In this document: positions 26,670-32,962 of the stretch, in pieces
Position numbering within the stretch: the first letter of the stretch is position 1
Layout of the letters: each line of letters opens with the position of its first letter
Notes under the pieces: generated by a model
The model's database searches: none
What the model saw: the letters and a program-made list of their open reading frames with translations, nothing else
Told to the model about the DNA's origin: nothing
Translations under genes and position numbers: made by a program
DNA from: Anaerolineae bacterium
GTDB taxonomy: Bacteria > Chloroflexota > Anaerolineae > B4-G1
Assembly: GCA_016931785.1 (NCBI GenBank)
Contig: JAFGED010000228.1
Span: 1 to 32,962, forward strand
Reading direction: 5' to 3'
DNA length: 32,962 nucleotides

Positions 26670-27737
26670 ATGCACAACCAGACAGAAAGCTTTGCACAGA
26701 TCCGCGTAATTGGCGTAGGTGGTGGCGGCAGCAATGCCGTCAACCGCATGATCGCCGAGGGGCTGAGCGGCGTCGACTTTATCGCGATCAACACCGACGC
26801 CCAGGCCCTGATGCTTTCCGACGCTCCAAAGCGGGTGCGCATAGGCGACAAGCTGACGCGCGGGCTAGGAGTGGGAGGTAATCCCGAGCTGGGGCAGAAG
26901 GCGGCGGAGGAGTCTGCCGACGACCTGTACCAGGTCCTGCAGGGCACCGACATGGTGTTCATCACGGCCGGGATGGGCGGCGGCACTGGCACCGGCGCCG
27001 CACCCGTCGTCGCGCGCATTGCCCGAGAGGTCGGCGCGCTGACCATCGGCGTGGTCACCCGCCCGTTCGGTTGGGAGGGCTCGGTGCGGAACGAAGCGGC
27101 ACGATCGGGGGTCGAGCACCTCAAGGAGGCGGTGGACACGTTGATCGTCATCCCCAACGACCGACTGCTCGAGATCACCGACAAGCGCGTCAGCCTGCAG
27201 GCCGCGTTCACCATGGCCGACGACGTGCTACGCCAGGGCGTCCAGGGCATCTCGGAGCTGATCACCGTGCCGGGGTTGATCAACCTGGACTTTGCCGACG
27301 TACGGACGATCATGTCGGAGGGTGGGGCGGCGTTGATGGCGGTTGGGCACGCCAGCGGCGAGAATCGAGCGGTCGAGGCGGTGCAGCAGGCCATCTCCAG
27401 CCGTCTGCTGGATATCACGATCGACGGCGCGCGCGGCATCCTGTTCAACATCACCGGTGGGCCGGACATGAGCTTGTACGAGGTCAACGAGGCGGCTTCG
27501 ATCATCAAGCAGACCGCGCATCCCGACGTGAACCTTATCTTTGGCGCTGTCGTCGACGAGAAGATGGGCGAAGAGGTCCGCATCACCGTCGTCGCGACGG
27601 GCTTTGACACTGCGGAGCCGCGTCCGCGCGCAGTGCGCGCAGCGCCTGTGAAGGCCAGCGAGCCGGTCGAGTTCCCTGTGCCCGCCTTTGACAAGGACGA
27701 TCTGGAGATCCCGGCTTTTTTGCGCCGTCGTAACTAG
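26670..27737 (+). CDS. ftsZ: Cell division GTPase FtsZ
   Basis: Tubulin-like GTPase that forms the division ring. 355 residues from ATG 26670, which follows a strong TAGGAGG; the open frame extends upstream but the family start is here. The signature GGGTGTG is at residues 103-109, the N-terminal loop [15 protein letters not shown] near residue 13, and the T7 catalytic loop NLDFADV at residues 205-211 supplies the acid residues that complete the GTP site of the neighbouring subunit. The C-terminal peptide [12 protein letters not shown] is the conserved FtsA-binding tail, and the linker is short (about 30 residues). Confidence 0.97.
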   Translation: MHNQTESFAQIRVIGVGGGGSNAVNRMIAEGLSGVDFIAINTDAQALMLSDAPKRVRIGDKLTRGLGVGGNPELGQKAAEESADDLYQVLQGTDMVFITAGMGGGTGTGAAPVVARIAREVGALTIGVVTRPFGWEGSVRNEAARSGVEHLKEAVDTLIVIPNDRLLEITDKRVSLQAAFTMADDVLRQGVQGISELITVPGLINLDFADVRTIMSEGGAALMAVGHASGENRAVEAVQQAISSRLLDITIDGARGILFNITGGPDMSLYEVNEAASIIKQTAHPDVNLIFGAVVDEKMGEEVRITVVATGFDTAEPRPRAVRAAPVKASEPVEFPVPAFDKDDLEIPAFLRRRN

Positions 27738-27835
27738 GCTGCGTGTGTTCTGAATCGGCGTTTGCGGGTGCTCCTGGCGAGCGTGTTGCGTCGTTCGCAG
27801 AGTGGCCGGGGCGACGTATAGGTGGCGGTGCCAAG

Positions 27836-28978
27836 ATGGCAGGTCTTGACGAGATCTTGCAGAAATACGGCCGTGAGAAAAGGTTGTCTCCCGACGACGT
27901 GCTGATTCGCCAGGGAGCGGTCAGCGATGGCGTGTATTACCTCAAGTCGGGAAGATTGGGAGCCTACAAGGAAGAGCAGGGGAGCTTTTATCCTCTGTCG
28001 GAGATCCTGCCAGGACGATTGGTGGGCGAGCTTGGATCGACCACCGGCTGGGCGCGCACGGCCACGGTGAAGGCCGAGGAAGAGTCTGTGGTCGTTCACG
28101 TTCCCGAGGCCGATTTTCACCTGGCGTTGCGTGAGTCTCCTGATCTGGCGGCGACCGTCGTCTGGCAGATCGGCGAGCACCTTACCAGTGCGGATGCCGT
28201 GCGGATCACGTTGGGTCGCTCTTACCAGCGCGCCGCTGGCCGGGTCGAGACGCTGACCACCGAGAAGGTGCAACTGGAAGAGTTGCTGCGCCTGCGGGAA
28301 GAGCTGGCCGACATGATCGTTCACGACCTGCGCAATCCATTGACGGTCATCATCAATGGCCTGCAGTTGCTGGATGACGTGTCGGTCTCTGACGCCGATC
28401 GGGACTATGCGAGCGTCGTGGTGGATACTATGGGGCGGGCGACGCAGCGGATGGAGCGCCTGGTGGACACGTTGCTGGACATCGCCCGATTTGAAGAAGG
28501 GGCGATGGCGCTTCTGCTTCAGCCGCTCGATGTGGCCTCTCTGATTGAGGAGACGGTCACAGGAGAGCGTCATCTGGCGGAGAACAAAGGCATGACCTTG
28601 GAGGCACGCCTGACTGTGGAACTGCCCGCCATCTCGGCCGACCGCGATGTGTTTCAACGGGCGTTGGTCAATTTGCTGGATAACGCGCTAAAGTTCACGC
28701 CCGCCGGTGGGCATGTGTGGGTGGAAGCCCATCCCGAGGCCGAGGCCGTGCGGGTGGATGTGGTGGATACCGGCCCTGGCATTCCTGTGGGTGAAAGGGA
28801 GCGCATCTTTGAAAAGTTTACCCAGGTGCGGGGACAAGCTGGATCCCGGCGAGGCTCTGGTTTGGGATTGACTTTTTGCCGGATGGCCGTGGAGTCTCAC
28901 GGCGGGCGCCTCTGGATCGAGGACGGTCCGGGAGGTAAGGGGAGTCGCTTTGTGTTCACCGTTCCCAGAGCGACGTAG
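27836..28978 (+). CDS. Histidine kinase with N-terminal cyclic-nucleotide-binding domain
   Basis: 380 residues with no membrane segment, so a soluble sensor. Residues about 5-125 resemble a cNMP-binding (CRP-like) domain: IRQGAVSDGVYYLKSGRLGAYKEE, LPGRLVGELG, and ATVKAEEESVVVHVP. A helical linker leads to HisKA with the phospho-acceptor His163 in MIVHDLRNPL, then HATPase_c with N box (NLLDNALKFTP), G1 (DTGPGIP), F box (IFEKF) and G2 (GSGLGL). No response regulator is adjacent, so it is an orphan kinase. The start is uncertain: the frame is open to GTG 27743, but ATG 27836 has AGGTGG and a family-like beginning. Whether the domain binds a nucleotide or only the fold is kept cannot be judged. 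It follows ftsZ by 98 bp, and a terminator follows it. Confidence 0.9.
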   Translation: MAGLDEILQKYGREKRLSPDDVLIRQGAVSDGVYYLKSGRLGAYKEEQGSFYPLSEILPGRLVGELGSTTGWARTATVKAEEESVVVHVPEADFHLALRESPDLAATVVWQIGEHLTSADAVRITLGRSYQRAAGRVETLTTEKVQLEELLRLREELADMIVHDLRNPLTVIINGLQLLDDVSVSDADRDYASVVVDTMGRATQRMERLVDTLLDIARFEEGAMALLLQPLDVASLIEETVTGERHLAENKGMTLEARLTVELPAISADRDVFQRALVNLLDNALKFTPAGGHVWVEAHPEAEAVRVDVVDTGPGIPVGERERIFEKFTQVRGQAGSRRGSGLGLTFCRMAVESHGGRLWIEDGPGGKGSRFVFTVPRAT

Positions 28979-29006
28979 GTCGTCTTGTTATCTGGTTGTG
29001 CTGGAG

Positions 29007-29031
29007 GGGCGCGGTCACCGCGCCCTTTTTT
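29007..29031 (+). terminator. Intrinsic terminator after the kinase
   Basis: An 8-bp perfect GC stem (GGGCGCGG, loop TCA, CCGCGCCC) is followed by six T. It lies 28 bp past the stop and probably ends transcription from the ftsA-ftsZ-kinase end of the dcw cluster. Confidence 0.88.
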
Positions 29032-29060
29032 GTTGCAAGCCTCCTACTTGTAGATTTTTG

Positions 29061-29255
29061 TAACGACTCAGCCTTGCTTCGCAGTTGCCTTTCGCGCGTG
29101 AAAAGAGAGGGGGCGGGGGTTTGGAGAGCGGCGATCCTTCGGCTTCGCCCCTCGACTCGCTCGGGGGGCGCTTCAGGACAGGCGCCGCCCTCCAAACCCC
29201 CATCTCTCCCTTTTTCGAGCGAGGGAGACTGCTCGGGCGAATAGCCTGTAGTTAC
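29061..29255. repeat. Dispersed palindromic element, copy 2
   Basis: Outer parts match copy 1: TAACGACTCAGCCTTGCTTCGCAGTTGCCTTTCGCG on the left, CTCTCCCTTTTTCGAGCGAGGG and GCTCGGGCGAATAGCCTGTAGTTAC on the right. The central hairpin is different: GGGGGTTTGGAG (29115-29126) pairs with CTCCAAACCCCC (29190-29201) around a longer interior of about 63 bases that holds its own GC-rich palindromes. The element sits between the terminator and the nrdR promoter. Confidence 0.78.
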
Positions 29256-29286
29256 AGATTTTTTAAGGTTACGCGCGTCAAATCGC

Positions 29287-29315
29287 TTGTGCCGCGCGCG
29301 AGGGTATGGTATAAT
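29287..29315 (+). promoter_or_regulatory. nrdR promoter with extended -10
   Basis: A consensus TATAAT (29310-29315) is preceded by TGG, giving an extended -10, with a TTGTGC -35 at 29287-29292 and a 17-bp spacer. The transcript would start near 29322, about 105 bases before nrdR. Confidence 0.68.
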
Positions 29316-29331
29316 CATTTTTACTATAAAA

Positions 29332-29378
29332 CCGCCAGATGTGGGGTCCTTGACTTCCTTGGTCTCTATATCTGGTGT
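29332..29378. promoter_or_regulatory. Candidate pair of NrdR boxes
   Basis: TCTCTATATCTGGTGT (29363-29378) matches 12 of 16 positions of the known box ACACWATATATWGTGT. A weaker partner, CCGCCAGATGTGGGGT (29332-29347), matches 9 of 16 and is 31 bp upstream, three helical turns, the spacing typical of paired NrdR boxes. They lie just downstream of the promoter and ahead of nrdR. Confidence 0.45.
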
Positions 29379-29425
29379 TATTTGTCTTTCTTGTCGGTTA
29401 GAAAGTTCACTTTGAGGTTAGGGCA

Positions 29426-29869
29426 ATGAGATGTCCCTATTGCGACAGCGACCGGACGCGCGTGATCGATACCACTCACGATAGTCGAGGCATCCGCCGC
29501 CGACGCGTGTGTAAGGATTGCGAGCACCGTTTCAGCACGGTGGAACGATCCATCTTGGTCACCCCTCTCGTCGTCAAGCGCGGCGGCCAGCGGGAGGAGT
29601 TCGACCGCGAGAAGCTGATCTCTGGCTTGCGCATCTCGTGTGCGCGCAGGCCCGTCTCGGCGGGCGACCTGGAAAGGCTGGCGGATCGGGTCGAGAACCG
29701 GATACGCCAGATGGGCAAGACCGAGATTCCTAGCCGCGTGATCGGCGATTTTGTCATCGAGGAACTAAAAGCATTGGATCCAGTCTCTTACATCCGCTAT
29801 GCCATCGTCTATTTGGGGCTGGAGGATCTGGAAGCGGTGCGAGAGGAGATCGATCGGCTGTTGGGATAA
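29426..29869 (+). CDS. nrdR: Ribonucleotide reductase transcriptional repressor NrdR
   Basis: ATP/dATP-sensing repressor of ribonucleotide reductase genes. The 147 residues are the usual length. The zinc ribbon has Cys3, Cys6, Cys29 and Cys32 (MRCPYC, RVCKDC), followed by EHRFSTVE and an ATP-cone domain from about residue 46 (VVKRGGQREEFDREKLISGL, IGDFVIEELKALDPVSYIRYAIVY). It has its own promoter and, 236 bp downstream, the class II reductase that is the likely target. The ATG has AGGTTAGGG in front. Confidence 0.96.
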   Translation: MRCPYCDSDRTRVIDTTHDSRGIRRRRVCKDCEHRFSTVERSILVTPLVVKRGGQREEFDREKLISGLRISCARRPVSAGDLERLADRVENRIRQMGKTEIPSRVIGDFVIEELKALDPVSYIRYAIVYLGLEDLEAVREEIDRLLG

Positions 29870-29965
29870 AGAGGGTGTGCTGGTGAATTGGGAGACTCGT
29901 TTGGCAGAGTCAAATCCAGGTAACACTTGAGTTTGTAGGGCAACGAGCGGGAATTTAATCATCGA

Positions 29966-30031
29966 GCACCCTGAGCCTGTCGAAGGGTGCGGGCTTCGTC
30001 GAGCCGTCATCCTTCGACAAGCTCAGGATGA
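29966..30031. repeat. Pair of REP-like hairpins in inverted orientation
   Basis: Two hairpins, each with a 7-bp stem and 11-base loop. The first (29966-29990) is GCACCCT/AGGGTGC around GAGCCTGTCGA; the second (30007-30031) is TCATCCT/AGGATGA around TCGACAAGCTC. The loops are near reverse complements. ATCGAG flanks the pair on both sides. The same CCTTCGACAAGCTCAGG motif is common as a REP-type sequence in many bacterial genomes. It fills most of the nrdR-nrdJ gap. Confidence 0.75.
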
Positions 30032-30105
30032 CTATCGAGTTTGCGGTAAGAGGAGGCTTCTCATTTCTTCGCGTGGGCGGGCGCGGCTGACACTTGGGGG
30101 GCGCC

Positions 30106-32571
30106 ATGCTGGATACATCTCAAACATCAACGAAAACTTTATCAGCGGAGCGAATAGAGTTAGGCGTCCGGCTGACCGAGAATGCGATGGCCGTGCTCAA
30201 GCGCCGCTACCTGCGCAAGGGACCGGACGGCCAGCCGGCCGAGACAGTCGAGCAGATGTTTCACCGGGTCGCTTATCACGTCGCCGCCGTCGAGGAGGCC
30301 TGGGAGGGTAACGTAGCGGGGATGGGGGCCGCCTTCTACGACCTGATCACCGCTTTTCGCTTTATGCCCAATTCGCCCACCTTTACGGGCGCCGGCACCC
30401 CCTTGGGACAACTGGCCGCCTGTTTCGTCCTCCCCGTCTCGGATGACATGGGGCGCGATGCCGACGGCATCTTCCAGACGCTGCGCAACGCCGCGCTCAT
30501 CCAGCAGACCGGCGGTGGGACGGGGTTCTCGTTCTCGCGCCTGCGTCCCAGGGGGGCGACGGTGCGCAGCAGCGGCGGACAGGCCACGGGCCCGGTGGGC
30601 TTTATGCGCGTCTTTGACGTCGCCTCCGGGATCGTCAGCCAGGGCGGGGCCAGGCGGGGCGCCAACATGTCCGTGCTGCGGGTGGACCACCCCGATATCC
30701 ACGAGTTCATCCGCTGCAAGAGCAGCGAGCACGCCATCACGAACTTTAACCTCTCCGTGGGCGTGACCGACGATTTTATGCGGGCGGTGGAGAAAGATGA
30801 CATGCTCGATCTGGTCAATCCCCAGGATGGCGAGATCTGGCAGACCGTGCGGGCGCGCGAGATATTTGAAGAGATCGTCGCGGGCGCGCATCGCAACGGC
30901 GAGCCCGGCGTGCTGTTCCTGGATGCCGCCAACCGCGAGAACCCCTGCCCTCACATGGGCGATTATGAAGCCAGCAATCCGTGCGGCGAGCAATTTCTGC
31001 TTCCCTACGAGAACTGCTGCCTGGGCTCGATCAACCTGGCGCGGCACGTGAGCTCGGCGAACAACGGGCATCCCGGTTTGGATTGGGCAAGGCTGCGAGA
31101 GACGGTCGAGCTGGCCGTGCGCTTCTTGGACGACGTCATCGACGCCAACGGGTACGTGCCGGCGGTGCCGCAGCTCAGGGATGCGGCACTGCACACGCGG
31201 AGGATTGGGCTGGGCATCATGGGCCTGGGCGACCTGATGTATCACCTGGACGTGCGCTACGGCAGCGACGAGGCCCAGGAGCTGGCGGCGCAGGTGATGG
31301 AGTTCATCCGCTATCAGACTATGCGCGCCAGCGTCGAGCTGGCCCGCGAGCGCGGCCCCTTCCCCGCGATCGAGGGCAGCGTCTACGACCGGCAAGCTTT
31401 CCGCTGGACGCCGCCCCGGCCGGTCGTCCCTTACACGCGCCTGCAAAAGTGGGGCCGTCCGTCGCTGGATTGGGAGGCGCTCGTCGAGGATATGCGTCAC
31501 TATGGCATCCGCAACGCCGCCCAGACGACGGTGGCCCCCACCGGGACGATTGCCACCGTCTCTGGCTGCGAGGCTTACGGCTGCGAGCCGGTCTTTGCCC
31601 TGGCCTACGTGCGTCACGTGAACGACAACGGCAAGGACATGGAGCTGCGGTACACCAGCCCCATCTTTTTAAAGGCATTGGAAAAGGTGGGACTGGATCG
31701 GGAGGCGCAGGAGCGCATCCTGCAGAAAGTGGCCCTCAGCGGCAGCTGCCAGGGAGTCGAGGAGTTGCCTCCTCACATTAGAGAGACTTTTGTCGTGGCG
31801 GCGGATATCACTGCCGAGGAGCACGTGCGCATGCAGGCGGCGCTCCAGGCTTTTGTGGACGCCTCGATCTCCAAGACGATCAATTTCCCCGACTGTGCCA
31901 CTCAGGATGACGTGGCGCGGGCGTTCGAGCTGGCCTGGAAGTTGGGCTGCAAAGGGCTGACGGTCTATGTGACCGGTTCGCGCGAAAAGGTCGTGCTGGA
32001 GACGGAGGCCACGCGCAAGGCCAAGGAGGAAGCCCAGACGCCGGCGGCGGTAGTAACGCCGCCGGCTGAAACGGCCCTCGTGCGGCGGCCCCGGCCGCAC
32101 GTGCTGAAAGGCGTGACCTATCGCAAGGGGACGCCATTGGGCACGGCCTATGTCACCGTCAACGCCAACGGCGGCGACGAGCCTTTCGAGGTGTTCCTGA
32201 CCGTGGGCAAGGCGGGCTCGGATACGGCTGCGGTTGCAGAGGCCCTCGGGCGGCTGATCTCCCTCGTCTTGCGCATCCCCTCGCCGCTCACGGCGACGCG
32301 CAGGCTCAAGCAGGTGGTGACGCAGTTGAAGGGCATCGGCGGCGGGCAGCCGCTGGGCTTTGGGCCGGATCGCGTGCGCAGCCTCCCCGATGGCGTGGCG
32401 CAGGTGCTGGCCGAGCACCTGGGGATGATCGCGCCGGAGGGCGAGGGGCAGGCCGAGCAGCAGCTATCCTTGTTCCCCGCCGGCGACCTGTGCCCCGTGT
32501 GCGGTCACGCGGCCCTGGTGAACGAAGAAGGGTGCCGCAGGTGTTATTCCTGCGGGCACAGCGAGTGCTGA
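30106..32571 (+). CDS. nrdJ: Class II (adenosylcobalamin-dependent) ribonucleoside-diphosphate reductase
   Basis: Reduces ribonucleotides to deoxyribonucleotides using a B12-derived radical; no oxygen and no second subunit are needed. 821 residues. The catalytic finger loop N-P-C-G-E holds Asn291, Cys293 and Glu295. Cys106 (AACFVLP) and the ENCCLG cysteines provide the redox pair. [12 protein letters not shown] and [22 protein letters not shown] are family signatures. After the barrel, a TSCPD-type domain ([26 protein letters not shown]) and a C-terminal zinc-ribbon [13 protein letters not shown] with an ending cysteine act in re-reduction. No ATP cone is seen at the N terminus. ATG 30106 follows a GGGGGGC ribosome-binding site; a TTG at 30094 is an alternative. 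It is probably under NrdR control. Confidence 0.96.
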   Translation: MLDTSQTSTKTLSAERIELGVRLTENAMAVLKRRYLRKGPDGQPAETVEQMFHRVAYHVAAVEEAWEGNVAGMGAAFYDLITAFRFMPNSPTFTGAGTPLGQLAACFVLPVSDDMGRDADGIFQTLRNAALIQQTGGGTGFSFSRLRPRGATVRSSGGQATGPVGFMRVFDVASGIVSQGGARRGANMSVLRVDHPDIHEFIRCKSSEHAITNFNLSVGVTDDFMRAVEKDDMLDLVNPQDGEIWQTVRAREIFEEIVAGAHRNGEPGVLFLDAANRENPCPHMGDYEASNPCGEQFLLPYENCCLGSINLARHVSSANNGHPGLDWARLRETVELAVRFLDDVIDANGYVPAVPQLRDAALHTRRIGLGIMGLGDLMYHLDVRYGSDEAQELAAQVMEFIRYQTMRASVELARERGPFPAIEGSVYDRQAFRWTPPRPVVPYTRLQKWGRPSLDWEALVEDMRHYGIRNAAQTTVAPTGTIATVSGCEAYGCEPVFALAYVRHVNDNGKDMELRYTSPIFLKALEKVGLDREAQERILQKVALSGSCQGVEELPPHIRETFVVAADITAEEHVRMQAALQAFVDASISKTINFPDCATQDDVARAFELAWKLGCKGLTVYVTGSREKVVLETEATRKAKEEAQTPAAVVTPPAETALVRRPRPHVLKGVTYRKGTPLGTAYVTVNANGGDEPFEVFLTVGKAGSDTAAVAEALGRLISLVLRIPSPLTATRRLKQVVTQLKGIGGGQPLGFGPDRVRSLPDGVAQVLAEHLGMIAPEGEGQAEQQLSLFPAGDLCPVCGHAALVNEEGCRRCYSCGHSEC

Positions 32572-32590
32572 GAATAATGTAGGTTTTCAC

Positions 32591-32619
32591 AAAGTGTCAC
32601 TGCGGACTTCTGACACTTT
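32591..32619. repeat. 9-bp inverted repeat after nrdJ
   Basis: AAAGTGTCA and TGACACTTT form a perfect stem around an 11-base loop (CTGCGGACTTC). It is not followed by a T run, so it is a weak terminator candidate. Similar hairpins recur as repeats in related genomes as far as I recall. Confidence 0.6.
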
Positions 32620-32641
32620 CAAATTGCTGGTTTTACCCCAA

Positions 32642-32768
32642 AGCCGCGTGGACTTTGCCCCGCAAAACTGCGTTGACTTTGCCTCATAAAAGCCGCGCTG
32701 ATTTGGCAAAGTCGCGTGGACTTAAAGCCACGTTGACTTTGTATCACAAACCCGCGTTGACTTTGCCT
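32642..32768. repeat. Six degenerate CGCGTTGACTTTG repeats
   Basis: Copies of a unit like CGCGTTGACTTTG begin their GACTTTG part near 32651, 32675, 32700, 32719, 32735 and 32759, spaced 24, 25, 19, 16 and 24 bases. The core is kept, the spacers vary in length and sequence. Units three (GATTTGG) and four (GGACTTAA) are the most decayed. Confidence 0.7.
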
Positions 32769-32787
32769 GTGTTGGTTACTTATTTCG

Positions 32788-32929
32788 TATCTACTCAGGC
32801 TGTTCGCCCGAGTAGTGGCCCTCGCTCAAAAAAGGGAGAGAGGGGGGCAAGGGCGGCTTCGCCGCCCTCGCCCCCCTTCCTCCTCTTTTTGTCGCGAAGA
32901 GCAACTGCGCAGCAGGGCTGAGTAGTTAC
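32788..32929. repeat. Dispersed palindromic element, copy 3 (reverse orientation)
   Basis: Reads as the reverse complement of copy 1: CTACTCAGGCTGTTCGCCCG on the left, then CCCTCGCTCAAAAAAGGGAG, and on the right TTTTTGTCGCGAAGAGCAACTGCG and GCTGAGTAGTTAC. The centre is a 16-bp stem (32842-32857 with 32861-32876, loop TTC) with one mismatch. It lies downstream of the CGCGTTGACTTTG repeats, at the end of the window. Confidence 0.8.
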
Positions 32930-32962
32930 CTTATTCCATCTTTCGCATCTACAATCGGGCGC

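Noticed and set aside
29923-29938. NrdR box before nrdJ (ACACTTGAGTTTGTAG)
   Set aside because: Only about 10 of 16 positions match, no second box at helical spacing, and no promoter next to it.
29870-30105. Cobalamin riboswitch before the B12-dependent nrdJ
   Set aside because: No B12-box-like sequence or suitable fold; the gap is filled by two REP-like hairpins.
30106-32571. Intein or split in nrdJ
   Set aside because: The gene has normal family length and continuous motifs; no splicing-domain sequence is present.
32642-32768. CRISPR-like array
   Set aside because: Units are short, degenerate and unevenly spaced, with no constant repeat of 25-37 bases and no cas genes.
32655-32921. 88-codon + frame in the tail region
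   Set aside because: It merely translates the CGCGTTGACTTTG repeats and element copy 3; no ribosome-binding site and no protein-like character.

Overview
The window looks like one contig from a GC-rich Chloroflexota genome, probably Anaerolineae-like. The evidence is the gene order, the division of gene functions, the MurG and small-protein variants, and the single-strand layout. This assignment is inference from sequence style, not from a database search. All credible genes are on the + strand. The window opens inside mfd and its first ~30 bases are homopolymer-rich, as at a contig edge.

Region 1 (1-7273): the 3' part of mfd (transcription-repair coupling factor), two tiny membrane proteins with overlapping stop and start codons, then a three-gene unit of an SCP2-like protein, an iron-dependent alcohol dehydrogenase and a tungsten aldehyde:ferredoxin oxidoreductase. 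The unit ends in a clear intrinsic terminator.

Region 2 (7274-8227): an accessory intergenic island. It holds palindromic repeats, a 57-residue ribbon-helix-helix protein (7664-7837) behind a near-consensus promoter and two palindromes, and then the mraZ promoter, three TGGG repeats at a 10-bp period (a MraZ operator) and an 18-bp leader hairpin.

Region 3 (8228-28978): an almost complete dcw (division and cell wall) cluster in the order mraZ, rsmH, ftsL, ftsI-type PBP, murF, mraY, a 95-aa unknown, murD, ftsW, murG, cvpA-like, murC, a 48-aa basic protein, a CDP-glucose 4,6-dehydratase, murB, ddl, a two-gene nucleotidyltransferase module whose second gene is frameshifted, ftsQ, ftsA, ftsZ, and a cyclic-nucleotide-binding-domain histidine kinase. 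Genes are tightly packed, with many stop/start overlaps, so the cluster probably forms one or a few long transcripts that end at the terminator at 29007-29031. The products make lipid II from UDP-GlcNAc (Mur ligases, MraY, MurG, Ddl), polymerise and crosslink it at the septum (FtsW, PBP) and organise the ring (FtsZ, FtsA, FtsQ, FtsL).

Region 4 (28979-32962): nrdR with its own extended -10 promoter and two candidate NrdR boxes, then a class II (adenosylcobalamin-dependent) ribonucleotide reductase nrdJ, then a repeat-rich tail.

The main unexplained signal is a dispersed 140-195-bp palindromic element in three intergenic gaps (7393-7533, 29061-29255, 32788-32929). Its outer parts are conserved. 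Its central hairpin arms differ in sequence but remain self-complementary. A related bare hairpin lies in the mraZ leader. No defence island, CRISPR array or prophage is visible.
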